From contig NC_134015.1 in the NCBI RefSeq assembly GCF_040712315.1, forward strand, positions 13,350,945 through 13,414,944: a stretch of 64,000 nucleotides of DNA, given 5' to 3'. How positions within the stretch are numbered: position 1 is the stretch's first letter; each line of letters begins with the position of its first letter. Under the pieces are notes generated by a model. That model searched no databases. It was not told the DNA's origin and saw only the letters and a program-made list of their open reading frames with translations. Below, piece after piece: positions 36,749 to 48,097 of the stretch. The DNA is from Castanea sativa (taxonomy: Eukaryota; Streptophyta; Magnoliopsida; Fagales; Fagaceae). The position numbers and the translations under genes were made by a program.

Positions 36749-39399
36749 TGTGTCACGTTTCCATCTTAATTATTGTACTTAAACCCAAGAAGAAACTTAT
36801 CGATAATTATATAAAATAATGATAAGCTTTCGTAGATTATATGTTATCATCCATGTGTTAGGAAGTTTATGATATATTACTGTTTAATTTATAATTGGTG
36901 CTATGTTTTGTGGTTGTACGCTTGACATATTGCTTTATGACAATGTAAATATTTAATGGTAATCTTTTTTAGCAGAAGATTAGATAATGGCACCCAAATG
37001 AATGATAGAATGGCTTTGTCCAACAAAAAGATATAGTACATTAAGGGTGTGTTTGGATACAGCTTATTTGTTGAAAACTAAAATACTATAACAAAATAAT
37101 TTTTAAATGTGTGAATAGTGCTGTGAGACTCAAATTTATATTGAAATTTGTATTTGGATGACTTTTGTGGCTTCGTAAACAATGTCGTGAGACCCACATT
37201 TTTTCAGCAAATGCACAAATGCAGGAATGGGACGCAAACGCACACTAAAGTAGTTAATGTGGAAAACGAGATGAATTAAATTACATAGAAAATTACAATC
37301 TACATCTTTGTGATTTATTAGTCCTTCCAAATAGTCAATGAATTTTCATTTGTTATATTCAAACCCTTTAAATTAAGAAGACTAAAATGACATTGCTAGG
37401 GTTAATTGTGACTGGACCAAACCAAATGGGATCAATTGGTTGTTCAATAAATGCAAAATCCGTTAATTTAGACAAACCCTAATAGTTTTATTTTAATCTA
37501 AATTTTAGGGAGTAAAATGTAGCAATTAAAAGTTTTGGATTTAAATTATGATAAAGTCAAACTATGGGAGGGAAATTGCAATAATCCTAAATTATATTAA
37601 TAAAAAGGTGGGCTTAAAAATGATAATAGGGTGGGGCAGGGTTGGAGGGCGTTGTAACCCTACCCTTAATTTAGTTTTGAAGCAGACCTAAGGAATTCAT
37701 GGATTTGATAATGTGGGTATTAACTATTAACCCATTCGAAATTGGGTCAAGTGTGAGATTCATGGGTTTCTAATAAGTCAATTCACTTTTTAAATTTTTT
37801 AATAAAAGATTCTACGTTATTTGAAAAGATATGTCATAATTCTGTTAGCCATGTAAACATTGACATTAACAAAAATTAATAGAAGGATCAATAACACATA
37901 TTTTTTAAATTTAAAGGATCAATATCAGTATCACTCACTTCTTGTTGTTTTTGGAAGCAAAGCTCTGCATTGATTAATAACAATATAAGGAAAACTATTA
38001 CTTCATAATTAATATAAGGAAAGACTATTACTTCATAATTAATAATAAGATAAGGAAGGACTATAACTTCATAATTCACAAGGATCAATGGGTAATTCTT
38101 AGGTACTCTTGAAGTATGAAAAATGGTGCTTCTTCCTCTCACATTCATGGTGGGGTCCACTCATTAAATTCATTGTGAGATTCACCATAAATGTTAGAGG
38201 AGGGAATATAATTTCTCCGTATTTCGAGAATATTTAAGAATTTTCCAGGATTAATAGCACTGATTAATAACACTCATTCTCTTTTTTTGTTGGAAATAAA
38301 GCCCTGCATTAATTAATAACAATATTAGGAATTAGTATAACTTCATAATAAATAATAATATAAGGCAGGGTATTACTTCATATGTAATTAATAAGATGGG
38401 TTTAAGTTACACTTAATGTAACTTTACAAGAGTTACATATTTTCAATTTTTCAAACCATTGATTAGTATTAGATTTAAGGGTAAAAAAACACTAATATAT
38501 AATGTGTTATTATTAATGTTCTCTATCAATTAGTAATTTAAGTCATTAAAAAAATTGTATTAATTCTTCACTTTCCACGTCATCATCTTCTTCCTCTCTC
38601 CCTAGAGATAAGCTTAATATTCCCCATGACATGGACTCTCTCTCTTCGTCAATCTCCATCGAGGCGTACGTAAGCTTCATAGTTATGTAAAAGTTTGCAT
38701 TACCTTACAAGGTCAAAATCTGTTTCATTAAAAGCATTCAAATATTTAAAACTCTTTTCATAGCACTCAAAAACCTCAAGCTGGCCCTTAGTTAGAACAC
38801 TCCCAGATTCAACTTGATATTACTTTTGTTGTATATTTTAGAAATCATGACATGCTGGTCTTCTGAATTTGGCAAAAATAAATCAAAAAATAAAATATTA
38901 TCAATTCGTCTTCTTCTCTGGGTTCAAGTTTAAGAATAGAGAGAGAAGCTAGCAGTTAAAATTTTGATTTGGGGTCTGATGAATCCATTTCTGAATCTAG
39001 GGGAGAGAGAGAGAGAGAGAGATTTTGGGTCTACTGAATCCATTTGGAGAATTAATGCCGCCCCTTTTTCCTTCTATATAATAAGAAAAGTTAATGCCTT
39101 AAACTACTATTTCTAAAAAACATTAATGATATGATTATGAGTTTTTTTTTTTCACCCTTAGGTCTAATACAAATTAATGATTTTAAAAAATGTGTAACTT
39201 TTATGAAGTTACGTACGCTAGATGTAACTTGAATATATCTCATAATTAATACTAACAATATAAGTATGGACTAGTACTTCAAAATTAATTTGTTGCTTCA
39301 TACCATGATATATGGTTTTGTTGGAGTTGGAAATAAGATTGTTACCCAAGTGCCCTGAAGGAGTATAGAATTGCATAATCCTCGTACATCGACTCAAGG
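36749..39399. other. Spacer between the defensin-like genes
   Basis: AT-rich. Near 37044 a GGGTGTGTTTGGATACAGC start resembles a DNA-transposon end, but its partner is unclear. Related segments containing GAAGCAAAGCTCTGCATTGATTAATAACAATATAAGG-like text recur at about 37950-38060 and 38290-38400, with a weaker match near 39240-39330. A GA microsatellite lies at 39003-39022. Confidence 0.5.
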
Positions 39400-40183
39400 A
39401 TGGCAAAACTCTCTACCTTTTGCTATGTTCTTCTTCTTCTAATGATCAGCTCTGGTAAATACTTCAAAATTTATTATTTTATGATTTATTTCTCTCTTTT
39501 ATGTGATGTATTTGATTTTCTTTGTAAATCCAAAATAGGCTAGGTGGTTGGTGGCTAGGTTTTTATATCCATTTCTCCCTTTTTAGAGATCAGCTTCAGA
39601 ATATGTGTCAAACATTTCTTGTTCGTTCATTTCTCCTTTTTATACGATTTATTTGATTTCCTTTGTAATTGTACATACATTATTTGGGTATGGTTTTTAT
39701 CTTTTGGGATTTGAAACTAAAAAGACGTTATTGAAGAAGAAGTAAACCATTACTGAAGAACAGTGTAGAAGAGTTACAAAAGAAACAAAAAACAAAGAAA
39801 GACGAAATTTAAAATTTTCTCAACAAGAGTTTTCACTTTTCAAACAATTTAGTGGAAACACCACGGCAAAATTGTCAAAAGATACTCCATTAATTAATTA
39901 TATATATATATATATATATATTATCATAATTATTTTTTGAGGCAAAAACCAAAGTCATAACTTAATTAAGTTGCTTTGTGATTGATTCAATGTCTACTGT
40001 GACTGTGTAGGTGAAAAAATGGTGCCCATGAGTGAAGCAAAAGATTGCTACAAAGCTTGGGATTGCAAGGGTGATGACCGATGCCGTGCGGACTGTCAAT
40101 ACCATTTCAAAGGACAGGGAGTGTGTGACTTATTCAATGCACCATCTGTTCCTAAGCAGTGCTTTTGTGTGCATCCATGTTGA
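39400..40183 (+). CDS. Defensin-like secreted cysteine-rich peptide 2
   Basis: Exons 39400-39454 and 40011-40183, 75 residues. Signal peptide MAKLSTFCYVLLLLMISS, then a mature peptide with cysteines at 31, 37, 43, 47, 57, 69, 71 and 75, exactly as in gene 1. Both exons have the same lengths as in gene 1 and the intron is phase 1. Shared text includes the segments CKGD and APxVPKQCFC; the variable positions are mostly charged or exposed ones (for example NHCWED against DRCRAD). The copy is intact and arose by tandem duplication. The target or partner is unknown. Confidence 0.87.
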
Positions 40184-41194
40184 TGTCACATGTACTAAGG
40201 TCTTAAAATAAATTGAACTCTATGGTCGTGGATCATGGTTATGAATTTTATACTATCAAGTTTAAGAATGATTTATATGACATATGCAACTAGTGGATTT
40301 TGACTCTTCCTAGTTACAGAGCATCCAGTCAATCCTTGTGAATTGTGATTATATATTTGGTGTTTGTTATTGGACGGAATAATTGGAATAAAAATCCTAT
40401 GTATTAATTTTTTTAATAATAATAATAATATTTTTAAAGACATACTTTGAGAAAATCCTTTAGCAAGAGGGATATCTTGGAAGTCCTTTCTTTTTCATGA
40501 CAAAACCAAAATAAACATCTAATTTTTAGTGTTCTGTTTTATATTTTACTGATCATGTCAAACTCATTCTTTCTTTAAAATTAAATTACCAAATTTAAAA
40601 TGGAATGAAAACCAAACAATGACATACTATAATTAGTGGAGCTTAAAATATAGTACTTAAAATGAGATATAGGATTTGTAAAAGAGTTGCACATATTCAA
40701 AGTTTATTAAAATAATCAAAGAATTTTGAACATCTCGTCATGAAAGAAAAAAAAAAAGCTTTGTTGACAGTACCTTAAGGAAATGCATTGGCATTTATTT
40801 TTTGGGGGGCAAAAAGTGAAATAATAATGAGCACAAGATTGAAGGGTAAATTGGGTGGGTTGAGTAGTGGAGTTTGCAGGTATATAAATCAGCTAAACTT
40901 GGAGGTCTCTACTTAGTCGAGGGACCAAATTGAGTACTATCAAAATGTATGAACCAAATTGACAATAATCCTAAAATGTAGGGACAAAAATGATATTTTT
41001 GCATTTTTTTAAGGCAATACCCAAAGCGATAATGAAGCAAACATGATTTTAATCATTTTTCTAAATGGTAGAATTTTATCAGAGGCCGTTTCCCTCAACC
41101 AACATGTTAGTTATTTAGATGAGAATTTTTTGGGGTTTGTAATTTTCTTTTGGGCTTATTTTATATAACATAGAGGTTAATGGCCCTTGTTATT

Positions 41195-41335
41195 GTTCAA
41201 TTGGGAAAAATGGTAACTGTGGTCTGTGGTAGAAGCAGTTGATTGCTGTGATGCTTGGTGATATAATGTACAGGGAGAGTGCACTTTTTCCCTCCATCTA
41301 GAATTCCTAGTCAATGTGTTTGTCCATAATATCAA
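41195..41335 (+). pseudogene. Decayed third defensin-like exon 2
   Basis: Fragments align with exon 2 of genes 1 and 2: GGGAAAAATGGT (start of exon), then GTAGAAGCAGTTGATTGCTGTGATGCTTGG read as VEAVDCCDAW, then AATGTACAGGGAGAGTGC and TCAATGTGTTTGTCCAT. The part holding cysteines 2-4 is missing and several stops and frameshifts occur. No signal-peptide exon seen. Confidence 0.6.
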
Positions 41336-41679
41336 TGTTCCATTTTCCTTGACGGCAACATTTAATAGAATTTCAGTTTTTTTACTATTAATTTACCCTA
41401 ATATTTTGCAGGGGTTTTTACCTTTTAAATTTTGTTTAAGAAGTTTCTTATATGTTTTGATAATTGATATATGCTCTTGCTTTCAACATAACCTTTTAAT
41501 GGGGCCAAAAGGTAAAATTATGAGGAACAAATTGTAGGAGGAAATGACATCTTGACATCTATTTTTTTTTTTTTTTTTCGAAAAAATTTATAAGAAGTTT
41601 ATTATTTTGCTTGCTTGGCATTCAAAAACACAATATTGTTAAGGAAATTATAGATACTTGGTTTCTCAACTACTTAAGG

Positions 41680-42320
41680 ATAAACTTGGCAGCTGGGGGA
41701 TGTGGCCAAGCTGAATTCTCTTTTTGATGGACAGTCAACCAAGGCTATTCAAAACCTTCCAGTGAGACCATGAGACCAAGAGGACAAATTGTTTTGGGTC
41801 AAGAGTCCTAATGGTAGCACTATGTCAAAGCAGTGTATTGGAGTAGATTGGAACCTATTGAAAGCAGTAGGGATAGTGATGAGAGGACAGAAATATGGAA
41901 ATCCAAGATGCATGATAGACTGAAGATGCTACTTCGGAGAGTTCCAGCAGATATAACGCCTACAAAAGATAAAGTGCAAAGAGATTGGAGAGGGACATTG
42001 GTTTTTTGCTCTGTCAAAGCAAGTAGAAACCACTTTATATCCCTGTCCAAACTGGAGCAGATGCCATCAATTCGGCAACTCAGCACGCTCTGAATCTCTG
42101 CTCCAGTCAAGTTATAGTTGAGAGCGATGATAAAATATGAGTGGAGGCCCTTCAAAAAGACAAAAACAAGTAGAGATGAGTCAGATGACCCATGGCAAAT
42201 TGCAGTGTCAAGTGCTGATACACTTAGGTTGGCAAAGCTTTCACAAAATATTCATTTCAGCCGGGTTCCCAGATCAGTTAAAAATGCAGCCCACAGCATG
42301 TACTTCTGTTTTGCTTAACT
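41680..42320 (+). mobile_element. LINE remnant, plus strand
   Basis: Segment 41833-42093 encodes EIWKSKMHDRLKMLLRRVPADITPTKDKVQ, like the zf-RVT region of L1-type LINEs, which normally continues to a cysteine motif. Multiple stops; no clear ends. Confidence 0.55.
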
Positions 42321-42579
42321 AAAAATCTTACCATTATCCATTAAAAAAGAAAAATTAACGAATGTCCTGTAGGCAAAAGAAATTTTTATGAAAAAAAAAA
42401 TTAGTTGTTTTGATAGCTTTTTATATTTTCAATTAAAATAGTGTCAAAATTTTTCTAAAATAGTTTATTAATAGTAGCCAAAAGAAAAATACGCTCCAAA
42501 TTTTAAGTTTTGTTGAACAATTATTGAGCGTGTCTTATTTATTTGTTATTGATAACAAGTCAGAAATCTTTTTTTAATA

Positions 42580-43085
42580 GATAAACATCACATTACCATC
42601 AGCAACTAAAGCAGCTGTAAAATATGGAGGTGAATCCGACAACCAGATAATTTCAACACCAGAATCAACTGCATAATCAGCAGCCCTATACTCTGATTGC
42701 AATCTCTAAATTCCTTCCATAACTTCCCTGCAAATTCAACAACCTGCATATATAGGAGATGATAAATCACCTTCATGGACTAATTTAATCCAAATCTACG
42801 ATGCAATCACAAGGAACGAAGATATGTCGTCAGCACTAAGACAAATAATCCAACAGAACATCAACCAAGCTTCTAAAATCCACAAAAATGGCGTCTCAAA
42901 ATTACTGTACTTTAATAGTAGCAACACCCCACATGTTATTAACATAAGCACAAGACCAAAATGAATAGATAACCTATTCTTTGACATTGCCTACAGATGG
43001 TGCATAGGGAATCAATTTGCACTTTCCACTTATTCAAATTAAGAATTGTGTGCAAAATCCTCCAGAAAAAATTTCAATCACCTCT
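42580..43085 (-). mobile_element. LINE remnant, minus strand
   Basis: On the minus strand, text like ILHTILNLNKWKVQIDSLC and FWSCAYVNNMWG in shifting frames resembles the zf-RVT cysteine region and its downstream linker. Very degenerate. Confidence 0.4.
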
Positions 43086-43237
43086 GGAACCTTAGGAGAC
43101 CACAATACCCGCCATATATATATGATAATTGTTTTTCCTAGAAGAAGATTGTCCATGAGCCTAATCTTGTTTCAGTGAAAAAGTTGCACCATTAACCTCC
43201 TTGACTGTATAGGGACTTACCTAAGAGAATTAGCATT

Positions 43238-44017
43238 AAATGTTCTAAAAAAAAATGCTATTTTTACTTGGATATGTTGCACCAGAGTTTCCAACTTAAT
43301 GGCAACTGGAAAGAGTTTTAAATCAAAATTCAAATATTTTAAGGATGATGTCATGAACAAAGGGGTTTGAATTTCTAAATATATTTTGCTACATTTTAAC
43401 ATGATTTTAATTATATATAAAAATGATAAATTACATAATTTGGAAGATTATGATCCGATTGTATGAGGTGACATACTTGGGAAGAAAAGTAAATCAACAT
43501 ATAGCAAATCCACATGATGAGTATTCCAATTAAGGAGGAAATTTGAGCAATTTAAGATGATGTATTTTAAAGACATTATTAAAGACATTTTGTTTTCTTC
43601 TTGCTCTCTTCTGAGCTTTTCTTTCTCTCACATTTGTAGGCAAGGTAATACTTTAGCTGATGCCTTTGCCAAGAGAGCAAAATTTTTCTTACCATTGCTG
43701 ATTTGGATGAAATCTATTCTACCAGATCTTTATAATTGTTACTTATTGGATTTTTCAGCCATCGAATAAAGTGGCCTCTTTGGCTTGTTTCTCAAAAAAA
43801 AAAAAAAAATGATGATGTACTTTTAAGCAAAATATTCGGGAACATTATTCATTTTAAATTTTCCATTTGATAATATTTTTTTTAATTATCAAATTTACAT
43901 TAGAAAATCTATTTCATTATTCAAATTCAACAAAGACAAGTAATATAATTTATTTTGTATATAAAATTTTCACCTAATTATCATTATTGTTATTGATAAT
44001 AATAATAATAATAATTG
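43238..44017. repeat. Local duplication, left arm
   Basis: Matches 54672-55238 over its length apart from the LINE tail and small indels; for example CATGAACAAAGGGGTTT, ACATAATTTGGAAGATTATGATC and GACATACTTGGGAAGAAAAG occur in both. The arms flank element 2. Confidence 0.8.
43573..43810 (+). mobile_element. Very short LINE 3' end with poly(A)
   Basis: About 240 bp. Encodes the end of an ORF2 RNase H region (RQGNTLADAFAKRA...) and a stop, then a poly(A) run at about 43794-43809. Flanked by GATGATGTATTTTAA and GATGATGTACTTTTAA (43556 and 43811), a target duplication with one indel. The other duplication arm lacks it. Confidence 0.8.
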
Positions 44018-44280
44018 GGTTTATTTCTTCTTTTTAAATTAAGTTTTTTTGTCTAATCTCTATGTTATCTAACCTAGTCTACCTATTTTACCCTTTAAAT
44101 CAAATGGATAGGAAAACAAAACACCAAAATTAAAGTTTTTATTATTATAAAGATATCCCTTGCAACACCAAAACACGATAAGCTTCATTTTCATCCAATA
44201 CCAAATTCCAATCAAGCATTTTATCAAGAACTTTTTACGCATCTCAATTCCTAACAAGCAATTTTATGATTTCCTATATA

Positions 44281-44285
44281 CAATA
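44281..44285. repeat. Target site duplication of element 2, left copy
   Basis: CAATA directly before the left LTR, matching the copy after the right LTR. Confidence 0.9.
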
Positions 44286-44837
44286 TGATGATGTCGAAAA
44301 TATCACCAATAAGTTGCAAGCACTCTCCAACTCGAATCAAACCTGCAAACAGAAAACAAAGAGACCTAAAAGAGAGCACCGGTGTGGTGCCGGCCAAAAA
44401 CCCTCTGAAGGTCAAGTTAGAATTTCTTTTCAACCCTAAAGTGTTAGAGTTGAGTCAAATGTGCGTACCTCGAGTCATGGGGGTTTTGGATGTATTTATA
44501 GGGGTGTGGAGTCGACCTCCATCCCTTGATTATCAAGCTCTTTCCTTTTATGATTGAAACTCTTTCCATTCTCATACCTTCAAGAATTCCTTTCCTTATG
44601 AAATTCCTCTGATTAAGGCTAACGTGCAGTACAAGAATTCTTCGTATTTATGTTTGTGTGAATCACACTCAGGGCCACGTCAGCCCTAATAACCTAGCGT
44701 GGTTTGAGGTAGCCTGGAGAGTGACGCATGAATTCTTCTTGTCCGTCTACCACCCATCCGTCCTCCTTGAGTCATATTACCCGTCACCTTATTGTAATCA
44801 TACCGGCCTTACCGTCATGTTGGTTTTACCCTTATCA
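44286..44837 (-). repeat. 3' LTR of element 2
   Basis: 552 bp, TGATGATG...CTTATCA. The adjoining inner sequence, on the minus strand AATGAGGGGGCAAC, is the likely polypurine tract (44838-44851). Confidence 0.95.
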
Positions 44838-45011
44838 GTTGCCCCCTCATTCCCTGATACCATCATCTCTACGAAGCGGTTTCATGGAATGACGGTTAGA
44901 GTCTCTGACGGACAGGCTGGGTGCTGTCATAAATGCTCAGGGACACGTGGGGAGATTTCAATGGTTGTTTGCTGGAATCGATGCGTCACTTCGTTTACCG
45001 CACTATTACCT

Positions 45012-45021
45012 CTATATATAT
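45012..45021 (+). promoter_or_regulatory. TATA-like box for the antisense gene of element 2
   Basis: CTATATATAT, about 175 bp inside the 3' LTR and 260 bp before the antisense ATG, in plus orientation. The role is inferred from position and from the parallel in element 1. Confidence 0.45.
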
Positions 45022-45281
45022 CACCCTCAGTATTCACTTTTACACCATTTAGAAATTTTTCTGCTGTTCAGAGCGCTACCGTCGACCTTGTTCAGAGAAT
45101 AACCGTCTCCTTTGGGTAGCTGGGAAACAACGTAACGATAATTTCTCCGTCGTGTTTTTCTCGCCGTTTACTAGTAAGTTATTCTTACCCAATGTTTCGT
45201 TATTTATTTTTCTTGTTGGTCCCGTCGTTGGCACAAATCTAGAGCCTTAGGTTTCCTTTACCAGTCATATGTAGGTGTCAG

Positions 45282-47392
45282 ATGTCTAGTGAGGCGTCAA
45301 GTAGTCAGTCTTATGCCCGCGAGGGAGCGGGTTACGAAGAGGTGTTCCCGTCAGGTCAAGCAAACCAAGACACCTCCAGCGGGGAGAGGGAACCGTCAGC
45401 CAGCTCTCCTTCCCATGAGGAAGATGAAGGGCAGGATGGGGACGGGTCAGAGTATGACTCGACCGACAACCTGGATGGTGTCGACCCACCGGTCCAATCC
45501 GTCATAGGTCCTGATGGCTTCAGGGAGTTCGTCATGCTTCCTTTGTGGACGGTGAATGACTTCGTGTCAACCATCAAGCCAGCGCACTTCAACACGCTGA
45601 GGCAAAAATACCAAATACCCAACACCATATCCATCCGTCTACCATTCAAATCAGAAAAATGCTATTACTACGGTCTTGAAGATGTCGGTGTCTACGAGCA
45701 AATGCTAAAAGCGGGTCTCCGATTTCCCCTAAGTGCATTGCACCGTCGTCTCCTCCAGTACCTGGGTCTGGCCGTCACCCAGATATCTTCGAATGCATAG
45801 AGGGTTTTCCTAAGCGTCGAGGTACTGTACGGCGTTATGTCTGACGGAGCTAGACGGTTAACAGTGGAAGAATTTTTTCATTGTTACCGTTCGTCCGAAA
45901 TTACAAAGTCAAGGGGGATGTACAGCTTTGTGCCGAGGAGTCCGGTACTTAGGCTAGTATCCGAGACCCCAGACTCCAACCGTAACTGGAAGGGTCGTTA
46001 CTTCTTCCTTCGAGGAGATAACTGGATGTGTCGTCCAGGTGACGACGACTACATGCCGGTTGATAAAACGTGGGGTATAATGCACACACCCTGCAACGGT
46101 TCGGATAGAAATAAATTCAGGACGGAAAAGAACGAAACGAAGTTAAAATGACGGAATGGGCCTATGACGGGAGTTAACCTGGGCTAAGCTGTACAGACAT
46201 GTCTCCCCCATGGTCTCGGTGGCATGGTTCCCCAGGTCTTCATAGTCTTTATCGGTTATGATGGAACCAATACGATGGAGAGCGTATTGGGAGTCTTCAC
46301 GAAGCAGGACGGGGGGATTCTCCTTCACGGGGTCCGAGTTGGTCATCAAACCCTTACCCTTGTCAATTCCAAGCTTGGGAGCTGGTTTTGCCATGCCGGA
46401 CCCCTGACCGGCGAGTAGACCCGTCACAAGTTTTTGCTTCTTGGAGTGACAGTCCCACCTCTCAGAAGATGGCCTTTTAGGAGCCGTTTGTGACGGATCC
46501 ACCTTTGAAGCATCGCCCCCCTGCTTCTTTTTTGCTGCTTGCTGTTTGATGATAGCCCGTCTCCTGGCGTCATCCATTTCTACAAAAGAAGACGGTCAAC
46601 AAAGGAATAACATAAAGCCAGATTATCGACGGAAGGATTCCAGAACTTACGTTTGCGTACACCTGCGTCGTATCGTCGGGCGACGGGTGTAGGTTCAGGA
46701 CCGTCACAATACCAATGTAACGTATCCAATGTGACGAGCTTCGACCAGGTCCGTTCAGACAACTTTGTCTTTTGGAAAATTTTCTCCAGAAAACCGAATT
46801 GTTTGGTTGAGATAGGTGGACAGTCCCTCGCTGTAAAAATTTAAAAAAAAAGGTGGCCAAGGGCCTGTCAAACCGTTGCCTGGCCTAGGAAAGAGCCCTT
46901 GAACGGGTACGTGCTAAGGCAAAGGCGACGGCGGAAGAACTGGACGAGTTGAAGCTATGGAGGGTCCGTCATGAGAAGAAGCTGACGCTCTCCGAGCAGG
47001 CTCGCGAGAACTTAGAGAAGGAGGTGGAGCTGCTCAGGAAGACGGTGAAAGCCCATGACGACAATATTCTTCAAGCAAAAATTGATGCCGTCAGAGAGTA
47101 CCGAGAGTCCGACGCACTTCTGACGGAGCTTGGTTCCTCCTTTAGCGACGGGTTCGATGACTGCATCCGTCAGGTGAAGGCGTCATTCCCTGACTTGGAC
47201 TTAGCTCATATAACCATAGACGCTGAGGCCCGAACCCCTGCTCACCCCGTCGACTCTGAAGGGACGGAGGAACTCTTTGGCGAGGTTCCAGGTGATGACG
47301 GGGTCGCTAAAGCTACAGAAGAAACGACCGTCACTGACTCTTTCCAGCCGTTGCCTGAAGGCCCTGAGGAACCCGTCACAATTAAAGACTAA
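45282..47392 (+). pseudogene. Antisense extra gene of Tat element 2, with central exons inverted
   Basis: Outer exons are on the plus strand: exon 1 45282-46074 and exon 4 46853-47392. Exon 1 starts MSSEASSSQSYAREG, has an acidic Ser-rich N-terminus and then a globular domain (QKYQIPNTISIRLPF ... GRYFFLRGDNWMC). Exon 4 encodes a coiled coil (EKEVELLRKTVKAHDDN) and an acidic tail. The two central exons, 46651-46830 and 46179-46579, lie on the minus strand with good borders (TTTTTACAG|CG, AAAC|GTAAGT; TTTTGTAG|AA, CAG|GTTAAC). Phases fit the order 1-2-3-4 exactly (1, 1, 0), giving 638 codons with two TAG stops (45798, 46886). Exon 3 is basic, with KQQAAKKKQGGD and PVLLREDSQYAL. It cannot be spliced as it stands. 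The domain is distantly related to the antisense gene of element 1. Function unknown. Confidence 0.82.
46120..46852 (-). other. Internal inversion of about 0.7 kb in the antisense gene
   Basis: Contains exons 2 and 3 of the antisense gene in the reverse orientation. The left breakpoint lies in intron 1, between the donor at 46075 and about 46150. The right breakpoint is within a few bases of 46840-46853, where an A run directly precedes exon 4. No other part of element 2 is reversed. Confidence 0.82.
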
Positions 47393-47616
47393 TGTAATTT
47401 GTAGCGATAGGGAACAATTTCACTTTCTGTATTTTGTTCAACTCTTTTGGACTTTTTGTTATTGAACTGCACTGTATTATTGATACTTCTTGGGTAATCC
47501 GTTCATATTTTGACCCGTCGTTTTATGCTTTGCATGATATCTTCAGTATGTCTTGGACTATCCGTTCACTTTGATTGAATTTTGCTTTTTATTTTGCTTA
47601 TTTATTTAGCTCTTTA

Positions 47617-47936
47617 GTGGATCCGTCCACTGTATGGACAGAAGGTTTTTGTCCTTCTGTATGACCCGTCCACTGTATGGGAAAAAGGGTCCGGGTGCTC
47701 TGTGGATTCCGAAATTTCATCCTTTGGGATGGTCCGTCCACTTTGTGGACTCGTAGAATTTCATCCTTTGGATGATCCGTCCACTTTGTGGACTTGTAGG
47801 TTTTCATCCTTTGGATGATCCGTCCATTTTGTGGATTTGTAGGTTTTTCATCCTTTGGATGATCCGTCCACTTTGTGGACTTGTAGGTTTTTCATCCTTT
47901 GGATGATCCGTCCAATTTGTGGACTTGTAGAATTTC
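47617..47936. repeat. 43-bp tandem array in the 3' region of element 2
   Basis: Five clear copies (from 47719) of a 43-44 bp unit, each containing ATCCGTCCACTTTGTGGAC; degenerate copies precede them from about 47617. Each unit holds the perfect hairpin GTCCAC-TTT-GTGGAC, altered in two copies. It sits between the antisense gene and the end of pol, as in element 1, but is unrelated in sequence. Confidence 0.92.
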
Positions 47937-48097
47937 CAATAGCATGCATTTCGTATTTTCTAAATAAAAATTCCTCTCATAAGTTCAACAAACCAAATTG
48001 TCAATGGAAAAGAAAACTTGAGTTAAAAAGTAAAAGCTATGACTGTCTAAAATTAAACTGAAAATAAGGCAGTAGGTATCGTCTTATGACTGCTGCA

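Noticed and set aside
37044..37250. A complete MITE starting GGGTGTGTTTGGATACAG
   Set aside because: One plausible end only; no convincing inverted partner or target duplication.
45286..45649. Minus-strand open frames opposite exon 1 of the element 2 antisense gene
   Set aside because: They mirror the plus-strand coding exon; no domain similarity, and the plus-strand reading matches the related gene of element 1.
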